From assembly GCA_949825025.1 (NCBI GenBank), contig OX463781.1:35109537-35173536 (forward strand): a stretch of DNA of 64,000 bases, written 5' to 3'. The notes beneath the pieces are model-generated. The model did not search any database. It was not told the DNA's origin and was given only the letters and a program-made list of their open reading frames with translations. How positions within the stretch are numbered: the first letter of the stretch is position 1; every line of letters begins with the position of its first letter. The position numbers and the translations under genes are program-made. The DNA is from Siphlonurus alternatus. Taxonomy: Eukaryota > Arthropoda > Insecta > Ephemeroptera > Siphlonuridae. Below, one piece after another: positions 39,334-49,772 of the stretch.

Positions 39334-40520
39334 AAGTTAGTAGGTTTGGTACTATCTTGAGGAGCTCTTTGCTTCTTTGCAAGTTCTGTAAATTAAGTTA
39401 AAATGATTTTGTAATATATCAGCTGTAAAAAATTTATTTAAATTAACTAACATACAATATTAATATAAAAAGTGTGACAAAATCGTATTTTTCAGTATCA
39501 ATTGAATAAAACAGAAAGAAATATTTTAATAAAAAAATAATATACAAGCTAATGCTAAATTTATATTTTTGGTACTTAATTAAAAAATTGATGTAATTAT
39601 AATATTATTAAATTCACAATATTTTATTGTTTTAATTATTTATTACAAATTATTACTATAATACGGCACAATTCATACAATTATTATTTTTCACTTTGCT
39701 TTGAGAACTTCTAGAAATGATCAAAACAGTGAGCAAAGCCCGAAATGAAACTTCTCGTCGGGGTTTGCTTTTTCCGATTTGAGCACTTCTAGAAATGGTC
39801 AAATTTAAATGAGTAAATTTAAGCCCGATATAAAACTTCTCGTCGGGGTTTGCTTTTTTCGATTTGAGCACTTCTAGAAATGTTCAAATTTATATGAGCA
39901 AAGCCCAAAATATTTGTTAATTTATTCGGGCTATGCTCAAATCGCTAGGGGCACACTTAGATGTGCGCATTGAATTCGGGCTTTGGTGCCAACATATATA
40001 AATAAAGGAAGGAATAAATAAGGAAATAAATAGAACAACAAGTAAATTAAGAAATTAAGTTTCTTCAGGAGGGGTACACATGCTACGTTAAGTGTTCACG
40101 GCACCTATAATATAGTACCGGGGGACCAAAAACAATAGAAATTATTGCATTTTTAGAACTATACCAATTGAATCAGAATTAAAAAATTACACTAAAAAAT
40201 TTACTTAATTTTTTTTTTAATTTAAAAAATTATATAGGGACGATTTTGAAAAATTTTAGTTTAAAAAAAATCTAAAAAAATGCAATAAACACTAATAATT
40301 AACATGCATAAAATGTATCGTATCAAAATATATTACACATTAATTTTAATTCGATATGAATGATATGATAAATTAATGCATAATGCATTGGCCTAACGTT
40401 GCTAACTTCCTTCTTTAATACGACGCGCGTGACGTCAGACAAACGACAAAAAAACAGACTTTATAAATAAAGTCAACTTCCCCTCCCGCGTTGGTCACCC
40501 GCCCCTCTCCACTTACAAGG

Positions 40521-40624
40521 GGGTATTTCGTCCGGGGGTATTTCGTCCGGGAGTATTTCGTCCGGGGATATTTCGTCCGGGAATATTTCGTCCGGGGGTA
40601 TTTCGTCCGGGGGTATTAGGTCCG
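40521..40624 (-). repeat. 15-nt tandem array, right arm of element C
   Basis: About seven units of GGGGGTATTTCGTCC, the complement of the left-arm unit, with the variants GGGAGTATTT, GGGGATATTT and GGGAATATTT; the last unit ends in TATTAGGTCCG. Confidence 0.93.
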
Positions 40625-41223
40625 CTTACCATAAGAACTATATACATATTATATATATATTTTTTTCAATGAATATAGAAAATGTGATTGTAATAAAAAA
40701 AACTCGTTTATTATATTATGACAGGAGTGCAAAGTGAACGTTCTATTGTAGGTGTGATATACTCACGATTTCCTGAGAATTTACTTTCCATTCATTGAGG
40801 TCTGCCACGTTATTGTTGTCAAATTTTGTATTGTTGGTGGCTTGACCCTCCTCGGTCGGCGTGTCTGCAAGTGTACGCGTCGCATTATCCGCGCCGCCGC
40901 CGCGACTGTACCTCCCTTCCAATACCTTGTTAGAGCTCGCGGGCACGGAGCACCCAGCTTATTTACAATAACGTCCTGAAAACCTATTGACGGCAAACAT
41001 GATCGCGCATTAATTTTTAAAATTCCACCTCCTGTATCTATTACACTTTTTATTAATTAAAACTTATATAAATACAGTATTATATATATACCAAATAATA
41101 GCAACAACAATTTTGTATCAACATATCAAAGCACTCATTGCAAAACAAGTTAAATAGATTCCCGGACAACTCGGAGCGGGGGCAACTGGGAGCCGGACGG
41201 CTCGGAGCCAAACGTGTTTGCTA

Positions 41224-41407
41224 GGACAACTCGGAGCGCGGACAACTCGGAGCACGGACAACTCGGAGCGCGGACAACTCGGAGCGCGGACATCCTGGAG
41301 CCATGGCAGGACAACTCGGAGCGCGGACAACTCGGAGCACGGACAACTCGGAGCCATGGCAGGACAACTCGGAGCGCGGACAACTCGGAGCGCGGACAAC
41401 TCGGAGC
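41224..41407 (+). repeat. 16-nt tandem array, left arm of element D (about 11 units)
   Basis: GGACAACTCGGAGC words every 16 nt, one diverged (GGACATCCTGGAGC), interrupted twice by CATGGCA. Open frames such as ARTTRS/SELSALRVV in several frames are artefacts of this array. Confidence 0.93.
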
Positions 41408-41451
41408 AACGTATAATATACATATTCGGATCAATTTCAGCTATTTTCATC

Positions 41452-41490
41452 GGTATCCGGAGAACTCCCGCTCCGAGTTGTCCGGGAATC
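41452..41490. mobile_element. 39-bp mini-transposon with 9-bp duplication ATTTTCATC
   Basis: The insert starts GGTATCCGGAGAACTC (right end of element D, complement) and ends GAGTTGTCCGGGAATC (left end, complement), with only CCGCTCC between. ATTTTCATC is present on both sides (41443-41451, 41491-41499). The opposite arm of D (complement at 42050-42058) has a single ATTTTCATC at the matching place and no insert, so the empty site is preserved a few hundred bases away. In the orientation of D the insert is 23 bp of the left end joined to 16 bp of the right end: an internal-deletion derivative. Confidence 0.88.
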
Positions 41491-42093
41491 ATTTTCATCA
41501 TAATGTCATTATCAATATTTCTCTGCATTCTTATATGCACATAAAATATTCTATAGCAACCATTTATAATTATATTTTTCTACTTAATTTATCCACTTAA
41601 TTATCCACCTCATTCGTCGTTTTAAAGTTCCTTGTGTATCTAATATTTGAAATTAAATAATACAAAACATTCATTGAAGACTAAGGGCTTTATTTATTTC
41701 TCATAATAATATTGAATACAATAACTTAATACAAAAAAAATATTTCAGTTCATTAGCCCAATATTAACAATAATACAAAATTACAGTTAATTAAGTTAGT
41801 TAATGAAGAAATCATCAATGATTCAGAAGTCATGTAATAAAAACATAAAAAATCACAAAGTTTATAAACAATGGTCATCATGATGAAGGTAAGGAAACGA
41901 CACCTATCTGATTGAACATTTTATCAATCCGCATTATAAGCATAATATAAATAATATAATAATAATAATAAATTATAAATGGTTGCTATAGAATATATGA
42001 AACTTGATGTGCATATAAGAATGCAGAGAAATATTGATAATGACATTATGATGAAAATAGCTGAAATTGATCCGAATATGTATATTATACGTT

Positions 42094-42208
42094 GCTCCGA
42101 GTTGTCCGCGCTCCGAGTTGTCCGCGCTCCGAGTTGTCCTACCATGGCTCCGAGTTGTCCGAGCTCCGAGTTGTCCGCGCTCCGAGTTGTCCGCGCTCCG
42201 AGTTGTCC
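42094..42208 (-). repeat. 16-nt tandem array, right arm of element D (about 7 units)
   Basis: GCTCCGAGTTGTCC words every 16 nt, with one CATGG interruption corresponding to that in the left arm; fewer units than the left arm. Confidence 0.93.
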
Positions 42209-43798
42209 TAGCAAACACGTTTGGCTCCGAGCCGTCCGGCTCCCAGTTGCCCCCGCTCCGAGTTCTCCGGATACCAGTTAAATAAATTGATTGATACTAA
42301 TTAATTATAATGATACAAGTATAATAATATATTTAATTATATTATATTTCCTATAATATAGATCATATTATACTAATTTTAATGTGTTTACATATTATTA
42401 TTGTTTAAATTAAATTTATATTAAACTAACAATTATATTATATAATTAATTACATAGAACTAATTTTGATGTTACTTTGTAATCAATTTTAGTTTATACT
42501 GTTGAGTATTAATTGAAAAATGTATTTAAATTGTGTTGAAGTGTATATACTAGCTGCTTCAACAAGTGGGTTGTATATAGCCTCCATCTCTCTACGTGCT
42601 ACCGCTTCGTCATATAGCTTCTGCTGCTGCATGCTGTTGCCCTCCCCCGACTATTGCTCCCTCGGCTAACGTTTATTAGAAATTAAATTACACCTCCCCT
42701 TCTCTCTTGGTGCAGCTCTTGAACATCATCAAGTGACGATGTTATATAACGTGATAGTTTGAGAGGGATTTACGTTCCTCATTATTATATAACTTTGCAT
42801 ATTATCCTCGCGCTATTATATTCATTATTATATTATTTGAAATTGTTATTAAGAAAAAATATTGGTGAATAAAAGAAATCTGCCATGCTTAATTCGTTTT
42901 ATATTAAAAAATTGTTAAAACTGATTATTTATGGTGAAAGTTGAAGAATCTGTATAATTTTCATAACTTTTATTTTATAAAAATATGTAGATATGATAGA
43001 GGATCTTAAATTTTGTATGAGGCTTCAAGTGAGTGCGCCCTCGATGTGCAACTGTTGTCGCTAAGGTCTAATATCTTGTACTTGAAAATGAAGCAAAGTG
43101 TTTTTTTAACTTTTTTTTTTTTTTTTTTTTTTTTTCATAGGTTTAGATAGGACGGTGGGAATACCAGAAAATCAGTTGACTATTCAGCCTATATTGTCAG
43201 AAAAAATTAGATTATTTTAACCACCCTTAAAATCATGCTGAAAAACTCTGTGACACAATATTTAGTGTTATGATTTAAAAAAAAATATATATATATGGAA
43301 ACCAAATGACAATATAACGTCTGAGCTCATATGCAAGGTCCCCTTTATCTGTTTCTGTATAATTATGCGTGTCATTAAAAAGAAAAATAACCATTTTGTG
43401 TATTTTAATATATATTTTTATAGAAATATTTTATATAATATACAGTATCATAAATATATCCCTAAAGTTATAAATTAATATAATGTGCATGATCAAGACA
43501 CCCGACTTTAATAGCGGTTTTGCAGTATTCATCAACTTTATTAGCTAATTGGATGTAAATCAATTATTTTTTTTTACATGACAGTCGATCACGCATGCTA
43601 TAAGTCTGCATGCTTTATTTAATACCTGTACGACAAAGGTGAACATTGCGGGCTTGCATGCCTACTTCACCGCATGCTTGCTTCTATAATATTGGCAGTA
43701 ACATTATAGTTCGACAGTGTATTATTTTTTATGAATATGAAATGGCACTGTGTGATGTTAAAGTATATACTGTATATAATATAGTGGACGAGAAATCA

Positions 43799-43804
<6 letters not shown>

Positions 43805-43836
<32 letters not shown>
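43805..43836. repeat. (GA)n microsatellite
   Basis: About 16 GA units. Confidence 0.95.
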
Positions 43837-43840
<4 letters not shown>

Positions 43841-44759
43841 TGTAATGCATGATGGGAGGGATCAACATCCCTATTATTCCTCCCCCTACTATATTTTATA
43901 TACCACACTGAATTTATTGCATAACACAACAATATAAGGGATATAATATAAGCTGATATATATATATAATATTATATATAACACAGTTGAAAGAGCATTT
44001 CATTTTGTTATAATGGGTTTGATGGTGTGGATACTACATATATCATATGGAATGTTATATAATATATGATCTATAGGTGTAATAACGAATATCAATATGA
44101 ATGCATTGCAATATATAATACAATTTTACGTACATATGTATTTAAATATATTTTTAAATTAAATTAATATTTCATTGTCATGAAAGAAAGGGTTCATTGC
44201 TTCTAGAGTAATGATGGATACATTTTTTTTTATGATATAATTTATGCTTGATAAATTTCCAGAATTTTAATTATAAATAAAAACTTGATGTGTTAGTTAC
44301 ATTTTTAGTGCAATCTTGTAATATTGGTGTATATCATATGTTAATTTTTTTTAAAATATATATAATAATACATCCTGATGGTTGTATAACTTTTTAGCAA
44401 GTTGATAATTTTATTGTTCAGTATACTGATACAGTATATTTTTCACAGAGTATATATACAGTGCGTATAATGAACGCATATAGTAGATATTATAAGTATA
44501 GTAGTTGTATTAATATATATTTTATATTATATAATAAAAATATAATTACATAAATTATTATTATATATTTATAATAATATAGTAAAATTATGCAGTGAAG
44601 TGTTTAACTATTATGTTGTAATTATAATATCAAATGAACAAAAAACATGCAGATATTTCTCTTGGTTATATAAATCTGTTTATAGCACTTTTTTTTTTAC
44701 ATATTGAATCACTATTTTCTATGAAGTAACAAGCATTAATTAAATTTCATCAAAGCTTT

Positions 44760-44877
<118 letters not shown>

Positions 44878-45726
44878 TTTCTTTCATTCAATTTCCTGGT
44901 GTACCGTACTTATAATTTAAACCACATTAACTGAATATAAAAAAAATACATATTACTTTAATTAAATTTTGATTAAATTAACAATTAATGACTATAAATA
45001 ACTCGAACTGTGAGTGAGTGGCGGGCGATTTAGCGAACTAGTTTGTCGAGAAAGTCCTGTGAGTCATAAGAACACCTCCCCTTGGCGGTGTAATGGGCAG
45101 TCCTCGTGCTCGCCACATTGCACAACACTTGCAAGGAAGGTATATACCCTGCTTGTTATGACATTGCGAAATTAGTCACCATGGAAACTCGTCTTCTTGT
45201 ATCTCTGTAATCATGCAGTCAACTCGTAGTCCCGTAAAAGTACACTGAAAAAACAGTTGACAGTCTTTGAACTGTTAGTACAAATTCTACAGTATTCCTG
45301 TTAAATATAAACTAGTTCTGTGTTAAATTCAACAGTTCCAAACACTGTTAAGCGAGGACTGTCAAAATCAACAGTCTCTACCCTGTTAAATATCAATGTA
45401 CGCAGTTGCATTGTAAGATTTAGCATTTCAATGCGTAAAAGTTGCATTTTACTCTGTTAAAAGGGAAGTACGTTTTACGGTGTAACTTTTAACCGTGCGA
45501 AATTGTTGGAAATTAAATGTTAGAATATGTAAAAAGCAAAGTAACAGTTTGGCAATGTGTAAGCATACATTCAACGTTAGAAACTTTGTAACATTTTGAA
45601 GTTTCAACGGTTACATTAATTTTAACACATCTACTCTGCAAAAATTAAACGTTTTACCACGTTATAAAATGATCGTTATTTCTGCGCGACAGACACGTTT
45701 TGGTCATTTCCTGTTTCAATCTGCAG

Positions 45727-46306
45727 GCGTCAGTTCAGTTCTTGTTGTGCTCTCTCTGTGAAATGTATTCTGGATCATCAATGGTAAGTTTAATTAATAT
45801 TTTACTTCCTATAATGTTATGTCATTCGTTGTTTTAATAATTGTGTTAATATTTTAAGACATGTGCGGTCAGCAATACTGCGTGCCGGAGTGTTTTCGAG
45901 GCAAATTCACACGGCCGACGATATTCGAACCGTTGAGGAGCGATGAGGGCTATAACGCTACACGTGCATAATTTTTGGTAAGTTGAAGGATTACTTGCCA
46001 TAAATTTGCAATAATACTAATGCTAGAACTGTGCATTTTTATAGTTGACGTCCATGTGGGGATTATGCATCAGACTGAACGTCTAGCGAATGCAGTCCAG
46101 ATTACAACCGCCCTTGTGCTACCACCACTTCCCCGAACGGCCATTCAAACTACCCAGATGGAAAGGAGACCCAGAATTGACCCTCAAGATGATGCTCCTT
46201 TACGTCAGTTGTTGAGTATAATAGTGTAAAAATAGAGTTCAAGTGTGACAAATTTCCATCTTCACCTCATTCACAAAATTTATAATGTTTTTAATGTACA
46301 AATAAA
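45727..46306 (+). other. Three-exon transcription-unit candidate inside element B
   Basis: Candidate exon 1 (from a CTGCAG acceptor-like site or a start near GTCAGTTCAGT, to 45783) ends at a consensus GTAAGT. Exon 2 (45859-45977) lies between TTTTAAG and GGTAAGT. Exon 3 begins at 46045 after TTTTTATAG and runs to AATAAA at 46301. Exon 3 has an open frame (VQITTALVLPPLPRTAIQ, then MERRPRIDPQDDAPLRQLL) that ends in TAA at 46229, but exon 2 has stops in the phase that would join it. So the unit is either a decayed gene captured by the element or non-coding. Confidence 0.35.
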
Positions 46307-46535
46307 GTGATCTAATATTGTATATTGTTTGAATTTTTTTAATTAAATATTTACTATAAATAAATCTTTATTTTTTTTTAAATGAATTAACCCTTATAAC
46401 CATTTTAAATCTTTATTTAGGATTAGCTTATTTAGTTTGCTCCCTAATCATTATTTAATTATAAAATTGTCAATAACTTACTATATATTGCTTATGAAAC
46501 TTGTAATATTTTTTTGATGGAATGTTCGATAATAT

Positions 46536-46704
46536 AGAAGATGGTGTATTACATGTTGATGCAATTGATCTATTTAATGCAAACAGTTTTTCTTTACAAG
46601 AAAACTTTTAAGTCCACTTGTACGAAATGGAACTTACGTTTTCTTGTATAAAGAAAAACTGTATGCAATAAATAGATCAATTGCATCATCTAATACCAGC
46701 TTCT
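46536..46704. mobile_element. MITE related to the GTAACATA-flanked one, nested in element B
   Basis: GAAGATGGTGTATTA at the left and TAATACCAGCTTC at the right are inverted, with GATGCAATTGATCTATT and GCAAACAGTTTTTCTTTACAAG forming the inner stem. The outer GGTATTA/TAATACC and inner ACAAGAAAAC words recall the element at 6263-6411. Confidence 0.8.
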
Positions 46705-48679
46705 AGAACATTATATATTTAACAGAGTAAAGTTGTAGAATATAAGGAAGTAGATACGTCAGTAGAATCAAGGAATAAACTGTAGAAATTAAAAGAGTAG
46801 AAATGTTAAAATTAAAAGGATAGAACCTATAAATCTTACATCGCAAACTCTGTCGTTTTTAACATTCATACACTGCTACACCAAATTCTACACATCTAAT
46901 GTCTAAAATTCAACAGTTCTGAATTTGTAAAAATCTAAAATAGCAACTCTGTTGATTTTAACCAATTTTATTATGGGTACAAATACAAACGCGTAAAACA
47001 GCTAAATTTAACAGGAAAACTGTCAAGTGTTTTTTCCGTGTATACACGTTAATAACAAATGTCTGAATTAAATCGCAGTGGTGGATTTTTTTTATATATA
47101 TTTTTTTTTCACAAAGTTTATATTTTTTAATTTTTTTGCTAAGGCACATCAAAAACTGATGTTAAACTAAACCTGAACTTTTTGTATTAAAATAAATTAT
47201 ATTGAAAAGCAATAATGAAACTTGTTTTCATTCATTCAGTATTATTCTCTATGTAATATAGTATATACAATATCATAAATGTTTCATCTGTAGGATGATG
47301 AAATATTGAAAAATTAATTCTTATTTATGTGGCACACTGGAAGCTGTGTGAGGAGAAAAAACTTGTCCTCTTTTGCATAGTTATTGACAATTTGACAGTG
47401 AAAAATGACTTTCATAGATTGGATAACAATAGAAATTGTATATTTTAAAATATGATTAATGTAACATTTCCTATATTATAATTTTATACTTTTTATACAA
47501 GTACATTTTTTGTTAATGTTTTATTTTGAAAGGAGATAAAAAAAATACTTTTCAAACGTAAATGTGTATAATTGCCCTGCATTTGAAGAGAGCGGAGTGA
47601 TGGCAAGTTCCCAATTTGTTTTGATGCTGTAGCACCCATCAGTATAAAGAATCTAAAAATAGTACTTGGCCTCTAGGTTTTTCTGTAGAGTGTCGATATA
47701 TGATCACAGCAGGAGTTAGCAACATGCGGTGCGTGTAAATCTTTCTCTTACGCCATCTCAAACTAAAATCTGATGCCAATGGAGGGGTTGATTCATCACA
47801 GCACACTTGTCTTATAACTTATTAGTCTTATTACTAGAATTAGGTTACTTGCAAGGTTGGTTTGGTATTCCCAGCTACGTCCCATTTAAATTCATTTCGC
47901 TTCTCTATATAATATATTAGGGGCTCTACTGACACCCTCCTCTATCGTCTAATGTCGCTATATGCAGTATTAGGAATGATAGGATGGACCCTATAGGTTT
48001 TCAGCATTTTTTTGCAATATTTTGTTTTGGAACGCAACCTTGATCTTCTTTATTTTGGTGACCGACTCTTGCCTTCGTGTCCTTAACAACAGCTGGCGCG
48101 AGGTGTTTTGTAAATAAAATGACAACACTAATAAAAATATTGCTGAAATCTAAAAATAACATCTCTGCAGTATTGTTGACCTTGTTTAATTATATAATGT
48201 TCTCTAATTTTTTTTTTTTTACAAAAATATATTTGTATAGACTATTTTAAAACTATATTTCAATTAAATTGTGAGCATTAACTTATCTTCTTCATTCATG
48301 AAATTTAGTTAGATATATTATATATATAAAATAGTTTAGTTAGATATTAATTATGTAGTCAAGGAGGCTTTCAGTTCCCCTTCCCCTCCCTCCTCCATCT
48401 CTTGTTCGTCACGTAAAGAGCAGCAGAGCGTTGTGCTCACGCAAAAGCAGTTTAAATCCTCTCTTTCTTCCAAATAACTCATTAGTTTAAATATTTTTTT
48501 TACTGTCTTTTATATGGTTTACTGTAGTAAGATTTTCTTAGTAAAACACCACAATATTCACCCTTCTTCAATCTGTATATAAAAAACTCTTCGTGATTTA
48601 CAAATTATAATTATTATACCTTCTCTTTTTTTTTTGTCTCTTTTATAATAAATTTAATAATTTTAATGATTTAAAATGA

Positions 48680-48682
48680 TAT

Positions 48683-48757
<75 letters not shown>

Positions 48758-48759
48758 TT
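48680..48759. repeat. (ATTT)n microsatellite
   Basis: About 20 tetranucleotide units. Confidence 0.97.
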
Positions 48760-49319
48760 CGACTTACATGGCGAGGGTAAGGCAATAATGCCTTTTCTTA
48801 CCCCTGCATGACCAAATGATTATACATTAATATTACATATTTTGTTTGAACAACTTACAGACTATGATTTATATACTAAGAATTTATTATAAACAATAAT
48901 GATTAAGCTCAAAAATAGAACATTTAGAACAATACTAGTCCAAATCAACTTTTCAACTTACAGTATACTAACTTATGCTAACTTTATACAATAATTTAAA
49001 ACACATTTTCTCGAACAATTATGATCCAAAATAAGAAATTATTTAAAATACAAAATTAATTACTTATGTACTAACACTTACATTCTAGATATTATTATAA
49101 TTCAGTTGAAAACTAAGCAAACAATATTTAGCTTTTAAATACACATTAGCACTTACTTGTTAGACCTATTTTAGAAAAATATTAAGCATGATAGTAGCAT
49201 CGTATATCAATGGTGATCAGGTGATCACTAAAAGTTAAAATTTTATGCATGGTGAATAAAATATACTTCTTGTAATTGTTATTGTTGCAAGACAAGATGG
49301 TCTTTTGCCTTCACCTGGT

Positions 49320-49362
49320 CGTAGGAGTTTTGATAAAGTTCAACTTTATCACAACTCCTACG
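49320..49362. repeat. 43-bp hairpin
   Basis: CGTAGGAGTTTTGATAAAG and CTTTATCACAACTCCTACG pair with one mismatch around a 5-nt loop (TTCAA). It is not followed by a T-run, and nothing tells whether it is a MITE core or a structured RNA. Confidence 0.7.
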
Positions 49363-49472
49363 AAAAGTTCGCAACCCTCAGTCGATAATTTATAGAAAAA
49401 ATTCGAATTGAAAAAGAAAATATTATTATAAGAAGATTAATTGTGTTATAATTATCAATTAACCCCCAAGTT

Positions 49473-49601
49473 TTACACTCCCTTTGTGGTCTTCGTGTGA
49501 CATCGGTAAAACCCAGCAGTGGCTTCTGTAGGACTCTGCTGGTGGTAATGTACTAGCAAGGCGAACACAAACGACACCAGCCAAAAGATATTTTTGGCCA
49601 T
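49473..49601 (-). CDS. Candidate small secreted peptide, 42 residues, signal-peptide-like start
   Basis: The - strand ATG at 49601 is in a strong context (CGAAATGG: G at -3, G at +4). The product begins MAKNIFWLVSFVFALLVHYH, a charged n-region followed by a hydrophobic core of about 13 residues, then a polar stretch with an A-x-A-type cleavage candidate (EATA|G), and ends FYRCHTKTTKGV. The stop TAA overlaps a possible donor (GGAGT|GTAAAA, GT at 49476-49475), so it could be the complete ORF or the first exon of a longer secreted protein. The patch is GC-richer than its surroundings. I recognise no family. Confidence 0.3.
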   Translation of the reverse strand: MAKNIFWLVSFVFALLVHYHQQSPTEATAGFYRCHTKTTKGV

Positions 49602-49667
49602 TTCGAGCTTTCCAGAGCTTATTCCTTTTACTTTGCTTCAACTTGTATATGCAGTGGCCGTTTAATA

Positions 49668-49772
49668 TTTAATATGGTTTTCATCGGATATATTCGGCTC
49701 TTATTCAACCAATAAGGAGATTTTATTAACAAACTGTTTACCAATAACTACATTGATGAAAACACATTAAAT
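49668..49772. mobile_element. MITE of the TTTAATATGGTTTTCATCG family, copy 2
   Basis: The most complete copy: ATTTAATATGGTTTTCATCG at the left, GATGAAAACACATTAAATGTG at the right, with ATTCGGCTCTTATTCAACCAAT and ACAAACTGTTTACCAAT inside. Confidence 0.75.

Larger units (their letters stand above)
38386..39962. mobile_element. Nested element with about 500-bp inverted arms, inside element C
   Basis: The arms 38386-38900 and 39460-39962 are inverted copies, starting CTAGGTGTGCCCCTAGCG / CGCTAGGGGCACACTTAG. Each arm begins with two to three degenerate repeats of about 80 bp (CGGGCTTTGCTCATTTAAAT, CATTTCTAGAAGTGCTCAAA, TCGAAAAAAGCAACCCCGAC) and continues into AT-rich sequence with matching AATAC/GTATT blocks. 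The unique middle holds the Cys-rich protein remnant at 39031-39222 and an (ATTT)n tract. The TGTG.. start and integrase-type remnant fit a Ginger-like DNA transposon, but I see no clear target-site duplication. Confidence 0.7.
37884..40630. mobile_element. CGGAC-array transposon C, 2.75 kb, 9-bp duplication ATAAGAACT
   Basis: The ends GAATCACGGACC and GGTCCGCTTACC are followed inward by inverted arrays of a 15-nt unit (GGACGAAATACCCCC), then by about 120 bp of further inverted sequence (GTGGAGAGGGGCGGGCGACC, GTTGACTTTATTTATAAAGT, TGACGTCACGCGCGTCGT). ATAAGAACT flanks both ends (37875-37883, 40631-40639), a 9-bp target-site duplication. Mutator-like and foldback elements make 9-bp duplications, and foldback elements have termini made of tandem short repeats. 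It has no transposase; an inner element with long arms (38386-39962) occupies the middle. Confidence 0.85.
41157..42275. mobile_element. CGGAC-array transposon D, 1.12 kb, 9-bp duplication AGTTAAATA
   Basis: The ends GATTCCCGGACAACTCGG and the complement of GGTATCCGGAGAACTCGG are followed by inverted arrays of a 16-nt unit (CGGACAACTCGGAGCG) and then by about 160 bp of inverted AT-rich sequence (GTATAATATACATATTCGGA, TCTGCATTCTTATATGCAC, GCAACCATTTATAATT). AGTTAAATA flanks both ends (41148-41156, 42276-42284). The terminal pattern G-R-W-W-N-N-CGGA and the 9-bp duplication match element C, so both likely use the same unseen transposase. The middle (about 41580-41960) is AT-rich and non-coding. 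A 39-bp mini-element sits in the left arm. Confidence 0.88.
45241..47042. mobile_element. Foldback-type element B, 1.8 kb, TACACTGAAAAAACAGTTG termini
   Basis: The left end TACACTGAAAAAACAGTTGACAG is inverted relative to the right end CTGTCAAGTG then TTTTTTCCGTGTA, with TA included at each tip as in element A (29156-31414). The arms (to about 45660, and from about 46720) are full of degenerate CTGTTAAATTTAACAG-type words that also pair locally. The middle carries a spliced-looking transcription unit (45727-46306) and a nested MITE (46536-46704). Confidence 0.7.
47043..49472. other. Non-coding stretch
   Basis: Poly-T runs, an (ATTT)n tract (48680-48759) and a 43-bp hairpin (49320-49362). No gene supported. 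Confidence 0.55.

Noticed and set aside
37890..40624. Possible CRISPR-like array
   Set aside because: Units are contiguous, without unique spacers, and arranged as inverted transposon termini in animal DNA.
41118..42285. Open frames of 60-140 codons with ARTTRSADNSE or SELSALRVV repeats on both strands
   Set aside because: They are translations of the 16-nt tandem arrays of element D; all frames stay open because the unit lacks stops.
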